From contig JADFSZ010000020.1 of assembly GCA_022560555.1 (NCBI GenBank), positions 1 to 14,543 on the forward strand: a stretch of 14,543 nt of DNA. Reading direction: 5' to 3'. Source of the stretch: PVC group bacterium. GTDB lineage: Bacteria > GCA-001730085 > JADFSZ01. Both the position numbers and the translations under genes were made by a program. Below, piece by piece: positions 6,858 to 14,441 of this stretch. The notes beneath the pieces are model-generated. The model saw only the letters and a list, made by a program, of their open reading frames with translations. It made no database searches and had not been told where the DNA came from. The first letter of the stretch is position 1, and every line of letters starts with the position of its first letter.

Positions 6858-8337
6858 CGTTCTCTTCCTTCATCTGCGACTCGATTCTTTTTATCCCGTT
6901 TTTATCAAGAACAAGACGCAAACGGCGATATTGATTTCTTTCCTTGGCGCAAAACCTTAAAACGATGTTGACATGATACACGCGCTTGCCGGGTATAACT
7001 TGATAGTCCTCGTCATTGAGAACATAAATGTCCGTCACAGGGTCATCCATATATTTAAGCAAATAAGCCACGTTAAATCGCATAATATCCGAGAGGCCGA
7101 AAACAGGGTATCCTTTTTTGGGGATTCTTTTAGAATACAAGCGAATAACTTTTTGGTAAGTTAAAATGTTTTCTCCGTTTGCTTCGTTATCCATCGACGT
7201 GATATGATCCATATTCCGAATACGCAAAATCTCGGCGGGAACATCCTTTCGCCTGACAAAACGAAACATTTCCGAACATACCCCGAGTCGTCCCCGCTTT
7301 TTCAGGTCATAGATAAACGTGCGGATATCATAGAAGCGAGTGATAAATTTATTCTGGATATAATTTCTCATAAAATCTTTCAAACGATCCTTAAACATAT
7401 ACCCGACAACAAGCGCGATAAAGAAAGGCAGGGTAAAATCACCGTATTTTTTCTGGAATAAAAACGCGATAACCGTCGCGACAATCATGGCACATCCCGC
7501 GGCAACGGCATACGCGGCTTCTTTGGCAATTTTAGGCTCTTTGATACTGCGAATCGTTAAAAACAAAATATTGGATATGTGCTTTTTTAAAACACTTCGT
7601 CGGAAGATAAGCTGCTCATTATCTCCGTTTACATCCGGGGCCAGCGGATAGCCGGAATCTTTCCGGTAGCTTATCTCAGAACGTAATAAATCCATAATGG
7701 GCCCTTTAACTTTCAAACAGTCGGATTTTTTTGTATTTTCAACCAGCCGGACTAATCGGTAGGAATACTCTTCCACAAGATAGCTGACATATTCGTCCGT
7801 GTATTGAAGCATCTGTTTCATATGCCGCGTACGCACAATACGTTTATCCAAGTCATGTTTCAGAAGACGCCATACATGCAATATTTTTTTAATTTGACGC
7901 GCATAATTTGCGGCCTCCTCTGTCTCAATTTCTTTATGCCTATCTCGAAGACCCTCAACATAATCTCTAAGCGTACTTTTCATGATACAACCGAACATTT
8001 TAATGTGATACTCCAAAGCATCCGTAAGATTGTCCTGCATTTCCAATTCCTGCCATTGACCCAAAATGAGCAGCGGGCTTGCGGATGAAGTCAGGATATC
8101 CCCCATCGTCATCTTTGGGGTTTTAAATCTGATATACCCGTGCACATCATTGATAAAATCGGTTTTCTTGTACGTGGCTTGGTTAATATTTAAATGATAG
8201 GGAATAAAAAAGAAGGCATCAACTTGATATGAAGTCACTTTTTCATGAGAATTGAGAGGGTAATCAATTTTAATCTCAAACTGATTTCGGTCATGAACCC
8301 GTATAGATGCATCCTTAAAAAACTCTTGCGCAATCAC
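6850..8337 (-). CDS. Membrane protein of unknown family with two central transmembrane helices
   Basis: The protein has 495 residues. The N-terminal part (1-110) looks like a beta-rich domain (for example FEIKIDYPL at 20-28 and AFFFIPYHL at 41-49). A helical, charged region follows (about 105-265), including acidic-basic stretches around 130-175. Two hydrophobic helices lie close together (273-294 and 301-316), then Lys/Arg-rich segments and a C-terminal mixed domain. Positive charge flanks both ends of the hairpin, so both large domains are probably cytoplasmic. No catalytic motif is recognised. The start is GTG at 8337 with GGGA upstream, about 34 nt after the predicted transcription start of a strong promoter. 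It is the first gene of the unit that ends in ftsA and overlaps the small exported-protein gene by 8 nt. A structural role linked to division or membrane organisation is possible but unproven. Confidence 0.78.
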   Translation of the reverse strand: MIAQEFFKDASIRVHDRNQFEIKIDYPLNSHEKVTSYQVDAFFFIPYHLNINQATYKKTDFINDVHGYIRFKTPKMTMGDILTSSASPLLILGQWQELEMQDNLTDALEYHIKMFGCIMKSTLRDYVEGLRDRHKEIETEEAANYARQIKKILHVWRLLKHDLDKRIVRTRHMKQMLQYTDEYVSYLVEEYSYRLVRLVENTKKSDCLKVKGPIMDLLRSEISYRKDSGYPLAPDVNGDNEQLIFRRSVLKKHISNILFLTIRSIKEPKIAKEAAYAVAAGCAMIVATVIAFLFQKKYGDFTLPFFIALVVGYMFKDRLKDFMRNYIQNKFITRFYDIRTFIYDLKKRGRLGVCSEMFRFVRRKDVPAEILRIRNMDHITSMDNEANGENILTYQKVIRLYSKRIPKKGYPVFGLSDIMRFNVAYLLKYMDDPVTDIYVLNDEDYQVIPGKRVYHVNIVLRFCAKERNQYRRLRLVLDKNGIKRIESQMKEENDD

Positions 8338-8372
8338 TTTTGATTATCCCGGTCTGCTTTAGTTAAACATAA

Positions 8373-8406
8373 ATTGCATTATATCACTGCAGGGTCATAA
8401 TGCAAT
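8373..8406. repeat. Perfect 10-bp inverted repeat overlapping the promoter
   Basis: ATTGCATTAT (8373-8382) and ATAATGCAAT (8397-8406) are exact reverse complements separated by 14 nt that contain CTGCAG. The two arms contain the -10 and -35 hexamers. A dimeric repressor or activator bound here would control access to the promoter. As RNA it could also form a stem, but the downstream TTTATGTTT is a poor terminator tract. Confidence 0.6.
8378..8405 (-). promoter_or_regulatory. Strong sigma70-type promoter with extended -10
   Basis: On the minus strand TTGCAT (-35, TTG conserved) is followed by a 16-nt spacer and TGATATAAT, a perfect TATAAT with the extended -10 TGn. Initiation would fall near 8371, giving a leader of about 34 nt before the GTG at 8337. 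It lies in the only clear gap between the glycosyltransferase-like gene and the ftsA unit. Confidence 0.65.
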
Positions 8407-8427
8407 GCCTTGGTGCAGCAGCAACGC

Positions 8428-10206
8428 CTATTTCCTTGTCGAATTGATTTTTTTCTCGATGGTATCCAAAAGTTTTTTTGCTTTTTCATACTCCGGTGCT
8501 AGAGCATGCGCTTTTTCAAAATATGATTTGGCAAGATTAACATCTTGATGATTGAGCCAATAAATCCCGAGGTTCACATAGGCCCCTACATAATACGGGT
8601 CCACCTTTAGGGCTCGTTCCCATAAAACTTTTGCCTCTTGCCCAGAACCATCTAAGGCCATCTCGACACCCTTTTCCGTCAGACTTCTCGCGCTCCAGCC
8701 CCAAAAGGGGGTCTGCCGTTTCCTAAGAATAATGTCCGGCGTAATGAATCCGAGTTCAACACATCTCGTAATGAGTGAATCCTTCCAATCCCAAAGCCGC
8801 TCGGGCTTCTTGTCAATGTCAACAGGACTGCTGTTCCATCTTCCGATTTCAAACGAGAAGGCCCCGACAGCCTGTACGGCAATGGAAAAAATAACACAGA
8901 AAATAAAAATATATTTTAAATATTTTTTCGCGAAAATATCATGGATGACAAAAACGAAAAAGAAGCATATCAACGGAAGTAAATCGGCAGAATATCTTAA
9001 GCCAAACGACCAACCGGCCCACCACGCATGAAAACGACTGTACCAGAGAAAGACAATCGCAAGCGCAACTATCAATATTCGATAAAACAAAACCCCCTTT
9101 TTCCAGGCCCGTACCATCCCCCACACGGAAAAAATCAGAAACGGTGTAAACAAAAAAACCCCCCGGCTCGGGCTTACGAATATCCCCAAAAGACCTTTCA
9201 GCATGTTTCCCGACATCACACTTTTTCCTCCCAAATTATATAGTGTAGCTGTCGCGCCCGTTTCGGACATGAGCTTTCGGTATCCGCCCAAAACTGAGTC
9301 AAAATAGATCATGTTATAGATCAAATAGGGCAAAACGGTTATCAAAAACGCGCCCAAAATCCAAAACGACTTTTTCTTATAATTCCACATGAGGTAAGGA
9401 AGCCATATCAAAGCAATCAAAAAATCATTCGGCCGAGACATCACAGCGCAGGCCAAAGCAACACCAACCCACGGCAATAAGCCGACTTTGCCGTCTTTAA
9501 CCTGAAGTGTTAACAAGAGGGATAAACATAAAAATAACGCGCTCGGTCCATGCTGCCAAGCGGCTTGAGAACTAATCGCCCATGTTAATGTCCCAAAGGC
9601 ATATATCAGAGCCAAAAACACAGCGTATCTAAGAGGGACGTAAAGAGTAAAGATATAAAACAAGAGAACGACCGAAACGGAAACCCAAAAACTTGCGCTA
9701 AATTTTGCCAGGAGATCCACCACGGGCCGATTGATGGGATCAAGCCCCTTCATAAGAGGAAGAATATAAAATGGCGTGTTGATGATGCCGGGGAATACCG
9801 GCGAACTTGAAACAACATGCCCCCGGCCTCTTTGGATAAAATAGGGCAGTTCTTTTTCTTCGGCATCCCAAAGAAAATCAAACTCATCTAAATCCAAATT
9901 AAATTCTTTCAAAATCGATATCGGAATATACCGATTAGGAACCGTATCGTTTCCGCTATACTCTCTGAGGTTGATATTATAAACAACAAGGCATAATAGA
10001 AATAAAATAAGTCCCCATTTTTTCCGGCAGCGTACGTTCGGACGGGGCAACCGGAAGGTGTCCGTACGCGATGGAACGCAAGCCTTACGATAGGCGTGAA
10101 CATCTTTATGAGAACAATTCAAAACTCTTGCCATTTGGCGAACGGACTTGTTCTGATAGTGGTCCTCAATATACTTTTTGTCTTGCTTATTTAATTCACG
10201 TGACAT
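8428..10206 (-). CDS. GT-C glycosyltransferase-like membrane protein with HTH-like N-terminus and C-terminal TPRs
   Basis: The protein has 592 residues. Residues 1-45 are soluble and hold a helix-turn-helix-like stretch (SVRQMARVLNCSHKDVHAYRK, 21-41). The first membrane helix is about 64-80. It is followed by an acidic loop, SGNDTVPNRYIP (84-95), in the position where GT-C enzymes (ArnT/PMT-like) carry their catalytic Asp. About ten or more further hydrophobic segments run to about 450, with the family-like WWAGWSFGLRYSADLLPL (395-412). The end (about 512-577) contains two TPR units, including a clear GAYVNLGIYWLNHQD...AKSYFEKAHALAPE repeat, predicted outside the membrane. GT-C enzymes move sugars from polyprenyl-phosphate donors to glycans or proteins on the periplasmic face. 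Donor and acceptor here are unknown. It is the last gene after the aspartic protease (28-nt gap). The HTH match is by eye and could be a simple helical cap. Confidence 0.83.
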   Translation of the reverse strand: MSRELNKQDKKYIEDHYQNKSVRQMARVLNCSHKDVHAYRKACVPSRTDTFRLPRPNVRCRKKWGLILFLLCLVVYNINLREYSGNDTVPNRYIPISILKEFNLDLDEFDFLWDAEEKELPYFIQRGRGHVVSSSPVFPGIINTPFYILPLMKGLDPINRPVVDLLAKFSASFWVSVSVVLLFYIFTLYVPLRYAVFLALIYAFGTLTWAISSQAAWQHGPSALFLCLSLLLTLQVKDGKVGLLPWVGVALACAVMSRPNDFLIALIWLPYLMWNYKKKSFWILGAFLITVLPYLIYNMIYFDSVLGGYRKLMSETGATATLYNLGGKSVMSGNMLKGLLGIFVSPSRGVFLFTPFLIFSVWGMVRAWKKGVLFYRILIVALAIVFLWYSRFHAWWAGWSFGLRYSADLLPLICFFFVFVIHDIFAKKYLKYIFIFCVIFSIAVQAVGAFSFEIGRWNSSPVDIDKKPERLWDWKDSLITRCVELGFITPDIILRKRQTPFWGWSARSLTEKGVEMALDGSGQEAKVLWERALKVDPYYVGAYVNLGIYWLNHQDVNLAKSYFEKAHALAPEYEKAKKLLDTIEKKINSTRK

Positions 10207-10234
10207 GGATCAACTCTTCACCCATAAGTTGGCA

Positions 10235-10780
10235 TTATCTATTTCTCTTCGGGAGACCTTTTTTCTTGAGGAATAATCTGTTTGAGTTATGATCGATAAA
10301 ACCGTCATATTTTGACAAAACATCCTCACCTAAGATACCGGCTACGCCCGGCCTTCTGTTTTGGAAAGGATCCGGAATAATCCAAATCCTAAATTTTCCC
10401 AGAAAAACATTCTCACCCAATACAAAATCATTAATGATCGCCCCCAGGCCTGTCGTCTGCCCGGAGATACCGGAAAAGACGGCCTTGCGTCCGGTCAGTA
10501 TCACATCATACTTTTCTTGCGCGCTGCTGGAAAGAACGGATGATGTTGCCCCTGTATCCAAAAGAAATTTTGTTTTATGCCCGTTAATCGACACATTTAA
10601 AAAAAAGGCGTTCCCATCTTTTTCGAGAGGAATTTCGACATAATCACGCGTCGAAATCCTTAAGCTTTGATGCCCGCCGAAACCAGCCTCAGCAGAATGA
10701 GAAAACAGCACACACTGAAACACAAAACAAAAGAGGACATCATAAATCAAAACACGACAATGGTTTGATTTGTTAAACAT
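10235..10780 (-). CDS. Exported retropepsin-like aspartic protease
   Basis: The protein has 181 residues with an N-terminal hydrophobic signal (about 10-27) and a likely cleavage site after SAEA (29-32). The mature part is a single retropepsin fold. It has KFLLDTGATSSVLS (71-84), with the catalytic Asp75 in DTGA, then a flap-like region GISGQTTGLG (104-113). The second psi-loop block is GVAGILGEDVLSKYDGFIDH (145-164), typical of bacterial gag-polyprotein-like aspartyl proteases. Such enzymes work as homodimers, each giving one Asp. The location is probably periplasmic. The start ATG has AAAGGA 7 nt upstream and lies 2 nt after the stop of the PilZ-protein gene, so the two are almost certainly co-expressed. 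A substrate among its neighbours (the PilZ protein's periplasmic part or the GT-C protein) is possible but not shown. Confidence 0.87.
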   Translation of the reverse strand: MFNKSNHCRVLIYDVLFCFVFQCVLFSHSAEAGFGGHQSLRISTRDYVEIPLEKDGNAFFLNVSINGHKTKFLLDTGATSSVLSSSAQEKYDVILTGRKAVFSGISGQTTGLGAIINDFVLGENVFLGKFRIWIIPDPFQNRRPGVAGILGEDVLSKYDGFIDHNSNRLFLKKKGLPKRNR

Positions 10781-10782
10781 AT

Positions 10783-12900
10783 CTAAATCCTTTCTCCGGT
10801 AAAAGGGTTGAATCGATAATGCGCAAACAGATACCAGATGGTCGGAGCTACCGCAAGTTTATCGTCGGATAAAGCCCACCCGCCGTAAGCCGGCGTCCCC
10901 GCGTTACTCGCTTGAGGCAGGGCCAAAGTTGAACGATAATTTTGACTTTCTGTTAACGCACTTTCTACTTCCTTCAAATAATACGCGCCTTCAGATTCGC
11001 GAGCCACAGAAAAATAAGCAAGAGCCATCTGCGCTGTGCCCTCAAACCAAACGGTATCCTTGTCAGGATAAGGACCGTCAGCATACGTCGCGCCAAAATC
11101 AAATCCATCCACCCAAACACCTTTCAAAGAATAATATTTCTGATTTCGGCTTTTCTTTACGGCAAAATCTAAGGTTTCATTATAATCGCTGCCAAGAACA
11201 AGAACGGCCCAACTTGAAACATCCGTTGCATAATTCAAATCATTCTCACCCAAATTAAACCGATTTTCATGCTCGTTCCAAGCCACATTTTTCAGCCATT
11301 GGTGAACTTTTGATGCCGCGTTTTCAAATCTTTTTTCATGTGTTAATGCAGCCAATCCCTTGAGAGCCGCATAACAATCCAAGTTATGTTCCGTACTCGT
11401 CCATGGCATTTTCTTCTTCCTTGTTTCATATCCTCCGGTAATACCACCGTTATCTTTTTGTAAACCACGGAGCCAATCGGCAATCTCTTGGGCAAGATTC
11501 ATATATTTTTTGTCCTGAGTCGCCCGGGTATAATACGTAATCGCCATAAGCAGCCACGCGTTCGGTCCGGCCGCTTTCTTTTGATCGGACCAACCGTTCG
11601 TTCGATAAAAATCGGAAAACCCGTTAAAACGCCCAAACTTCTCTATTTGCTCATCCAATGCATCGTAATAAAAATTCAATATCTGACGCGCCTTAGGTAA
11701 TTGCCCGGTCAAGACATATAGCATTCCCCCCAAAGCCTGATCATAAGTATAACAATCCACGCTCCCTTCATAATTCGCAATAAGAGGGTATGCTTCCTCC
11801 ATCCATGCGGCTCTTGACTGATGCTGCGCCATGATCCAGTCAAATGTTTTCTTTGCATAAAAATTTGATGGTTTTAAATCCTTTAGAACATCCGCATCCC
11901 TCCCTTCATTCCGCTGAGGCCACAAAGATACAAAATCGACTGCATGTATTTTGGATTTTGAGGCTACACTAGATTTGTCCAACACAAGCTCCCCTCCCTG
12001 TTTTAACCCAAGAACAATCTTCGTGTCGTTTTCACGAACAATATCTCCAACCAAGCGGTTGCCGTTAGACAGGATAATTTCATCAATCGTCTCTAGGGAG
12101 AGCTCCTCATGGGCACTATCCCCAAGCAAATCTTTTTTAAGACCGATCAGTTCAGTGTCGATTTGTGTCATGCGCGCCGCAAGTTCAATTTTTTCCTGAT
12201 GAATATATTCAATCGTTTTTTCTAACTCAAGCTCCTTTTCCTGAAAATACAAAATTTGAGCTTGAAGCAACTGAAACGAATCACTGTCACTCTCGCTCAA
12301 GCTCAGGGCCTCTTGCTCGGTTTTGTTAATGTGCTCTCTTAATTGCTCCAGCTCTTTTATTTGAATGGATGAGCTGTACTCTAAAGCAGCATAATTCTTT
12401 TCTACGGAACCTTTTTTCTGAATGAGAACGGATATCTCTCCTTCAAGACCCCGAATACGATCCTGATATTTACCTACATATATGGCTGACACAATGACAC
12501 TTAAAATAAAGAAAATAGAAACGGCCGCGAGTCCATATCGATACCAGCGACGTCTTTTGGCAAATTGCCATAAACGCCGGCTGTACTCAGGCCGTATGTT
12601 TTGATATTCGATACCCATTAAAAGAGCGTCTTTAGAGGACAGCCAACGGATGATCCCGCTCGCTTTAATCGTCCCCCGGCCATGATCATCAATTTCCAAA
12701 TTGACAGTTTGACCTATGCCGAAGTCCAAAGGGTCAAAAGCTTTCAGCTCAAGACAAAGGCCGGTTTTACTGATGTTTTGGGTAAATCCTTGGATAAAGA
12801 GGGATTCTTTTGTGGACTTTGACAAGGGAAAATAGAAAATGCCGACAGGGAAAACAGTATCCATTCGTACATACTGCCGCTTGTCCTCGGGCTTCATCAT
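10783..12900 (-). CDS. PilZ, transmembrane, coiled-coil, six-hairpin-glycosidase-like fusion protein
   Basis: The protein has 705 residues with a clear domain order. Residues 5-115 are a PilZ domain with both c-di-GMP-binding signatures, RQYVR (R8, R12) and NISKTG (N42, S44, G47). A KRRR stop and one membrane helix follow (about 120-142), then a long coiled coil (about 146-256). Next is a small beta domain of the type NGNRLVGDIV...KIVLGLKQGGELVL (279-307). The helical domain from 345 to 700 has repeated paired helices like six-hairpin (alpha/alpha) glycosidases. It contains WTSTEHNLDCYAAL (500-513), DTVWFEGTAQMALAY (615-629) and several Trp/Tyr/Gly loops. E504, D508 and E620 are candidate catalytic acids. 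By the positive-inside rule PilZ is cytoplasmic and the glycosidase-like part periplasmic. It overlaps the cysS stop (tandem ATGATG), has no strong ribosome binding site of its own, and is followed after 2 nt by the protease. Glycan substrate is unknown, and the domain may bind rather than cut. Confidence 0.88.
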   Translation of the reverse strand: MMKPEDKRQYVRMDTVFPVGIFYFPLSKSTKESLFIQGFTQNISKTGLCLELKAFDPLDFGIGQTVNLEIDDHGRGTIKASGIIRWLSSKDALLMGIEYQNIRPEYSRRLWQFAKRRRWYRYGLAAVSIFFILSVIVSAIYVGKYQDRIRGLEGEISVLIQKKGSVEKNYAALEYSSSIQIKELEQLREHINKTEQEALSLSESDSDSFQLLQAQILYFQEKELELEKTIEYIHQEKIELAARMTQIDTELIGLKKDLLGDSAHEELSLETIDEIILSNGNRLVGDIVRENDTKIVLGLKQGGELVLDKSSVASKSKIHAVDFVSLWPQRNEGRDADVLKDLKPSNFYAKKTFDWIMAQHQSRAAWMEEAYPLIANYEGSVDCYTYDQALGGMLYVLTGQLPKARQILNFYYDALDEQIEKFGRFNGFSDFYRTNGWSDQKKAAGPNAWLLMAITYYTRATQDKKYMNLAQEIADWLRGLQKDNGGITGGYETRKKKMPWTSTEHNLDCYAALKGLAALTHEKRFENAASKVHQWLKNVAWNEHENRFNLGENDLNYATDVSSWAVLVLGSDYNETLDFAVKKSRNQKYYSLKGVWVDGFDFGATYADGPYPDKDTVWFEGTAQMALAYFSVARESEGAYYLKEVESALTESQNYRSTLALPQASNAGTPAYGGWALSDDKLAVAPTIWYLFAHYRFNPFTGERI

Positions 12901-14441
12901 AATTGCATACTTGAGATAAGCTCGCTCATTTTTTGATGTGAATTATCCGCTCGCTCCGAGTAAGACGCGACAGTATAATGTTTATCTTCGCCGACTCCCG
13001 GCTTTTTATCTTCGATATCCATATCCGGAAATAATTTTACAAGCTCGTCTCGGATGTCATCAGCCCGATTCCAGTTTTTATCGTCTTTCGCACGGAGACG
13101 CATTTCAAGAAGTTGTCGAATTCCCTCTTTGAGTGGATCCTGACACACAACATCACTTACCACAATAATGCGCCCCGATTGAAATATATTGAGAATTTTT
13201 GACGCTTCATTAAAAAACCCAAATCCCTGTTTTACAAGCAAATATGTGTTTTTAGTGACACTCTCTGCCAAAATTTGATTGAGATCACGAATCAAAGAGA
13301 ACAAAACCCCGATGGCTTTGGGTGTATTAAAATCATCATTCATGGCCGCGGAAAATTCCTCATGATATTTTTTAATCTCCCCAACACGATCGCGAACTTG
13401 TGAATCCATAGAACAGGTGCGCTCAAGATACACTTGCACGTTTTTACTAAATTCATACCCGCGCTTGATCTGCTCATGAATGCCTTCGATCTGCTCGAGA
13501 GAAAAATCGATCGGGCTCCTATAATGCGTGGCCATAATAAAGAATCTTATATCCTCTGGCGGGTATTTTTTAAATAGTTCTGTAAGGGAAAAATAATTTT
13601 TGAGCGATTTGGACATTTTCTTTTTTTCGACGTTGACAAAACCGTTGTGAAGCCAATATTTCGCAAAAAGTTTTTTTGAGCATCCTTCCGACTGAGCGAT
13701 CTCGTTTTCATGATGGGGAAAGGTCAGATCCATTCCGCCTCCATGGATATCAAACGAAACGCCCAGATAATGCGTGGCCATGGCCGAACATTCAATATGC
13801 CACGCGGGCCGGCCCGCTCCCCACGGGCTTTCCCATGAAGGCTCCTGGGGCTTTGCTTTCTTCCACAAGACAAAATCGAGAGGATCTCTCTTTTTCCTAT
13901 CTTTCTCAACACGCGCGCCAATCAAAAGGTCATCGAGATTCTTCTTGGATAATTTACCGTAGGCATGAAATGTTTTTACGGAAAAATACACGTCTCCGTC
14001 AACATCATAAGCCATCTCCTTGCGGATGAGATCCCCTATCATCTCTTGCATGTGTTGAATATGTTCCGTGGCTTTTGGATAATGATCCGCCCGGGCGACA
14101 CCTAAAGCATCCATTTGGGAAAAATAAAGATTTGTATATTTTTCAGTGATCGCTTTTGTGTGCTCAATAAGGGACATTTTTTTATTTTTTTCATGTTCTG
14201 TAACAGCCTTTTTAATAATTTTATCATCGATATCCGTAAAATTCTGGACATAAGTCACCTTGTAGCCAAGATGCCTTAAGTATCGACGCATCATGTCAAA
14301 GGTCACATAAACTCTGCCGTGACCTAAATGACACTCATCATAAACAGTAACACCACACACATACATCCGCACGTGATCAGATTCTATTGGCTCGAAAATC
14401 TCTTTTTTACGCGCCAACGTATTATAAACGTAGAGACTCAT
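12897..14441 (-). CDS. cysS: Cysteine--tRNA ligase
   Basis: This class I synthetase charges tRNA(Cys) in the cytosol. The 514 residues carry YNTLARKKEIFEPI (5-18), MYVCGVTVYDECHLGHGR (26-43; C29 zinc ligand, HLGH as HIGH), YVQNFTDIDDKII (64-76), WHIECSAMA (214-222; C218), DLTFPHHENEIAQSEG (238-253; H243 and E247 as remaining zinc ligands) and VEKKKMSKSLKN (271-282, KMSKS). The anticodon-binding region ends in RADDIRDELVKLFPDMDIED. About 30 residues follow this usual end, making the protein longer than the 461-residue E. coli enzyme; the tail is polar with no known motif. The ATG at 14441 is the only credible start because the frame is closed by stops upstream, yet no Shine-Dalgarno sequence precedes it. 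It heads the unit with the PilZ fusion gene, whose start overlaps the cysS stop. Confidence 0.97.
   Translation of the reverse strand: MSLYVYNTLARKKEIFEPIESDHVRMYVCGVTVYDECHLGHGRVYVTFDMMRRYLRHLGYKVTYVQNFTDIDDKIIKKAVTEHEKNKKMSLIEHTKAITEKYTNLYFSQMDALGVARADHYPKATEHIQHMQEMIGDLIRKEMAYDVDGDVYFSVKTFHAYGKLSKKNLDDLLIGARVEKDRKKRDPLDFVLWKKAKPQEPSWESPWGAGRPAWHIECSAMATHYLGVSFDIHGGGMDLTFPHHENEIAQSEGCSKKLFAKYWLHNGFVNVEKKKMSKSLKNYFSLTELFKKYPPEDIRFFIMATHYRSPIDFSLEQIEGIHEQIKRGYEFSKNVQVYLERTCSMDSQVRDRVGEIKKYHEEFSAAMNDDFNTPKAIGVLFSLIRDLNQILAESVTKNTYLLVKQGFGFFNEASKILNIFQSGRIIVVSDVVCQDPLKEGIRQLLEMRLRAKDDKNWNRADDIRDELVKLFPDMDIEDKKPGVGEDKHYTVASYSERADNSHQKMSELISSMQL

Noticed and set aside
8373-8406. Rho-independent terminator for the upstream glycosyltransferase-like gene
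   Set aside because: The stem is AT-rich and the following TTTATGTTT is not a convincing U tract; overlap with a near-consensus promoter explains the sequence better.
10929-11258. Plus-strand open frame of 109 codons opposite the PilZ fusion gene
   Set aside because: It is antisense to a confidently coding region, with low-complexity Asn/Gln/Lys/His-rich translation and no recognisable motif.
13676-14029. Plus-strand open frame of 117 codons opposite cysS
   Set aside because: It lies wholly within the antisense of a well-conserved synthetase gene and its translation shows no domain or plausible composition.
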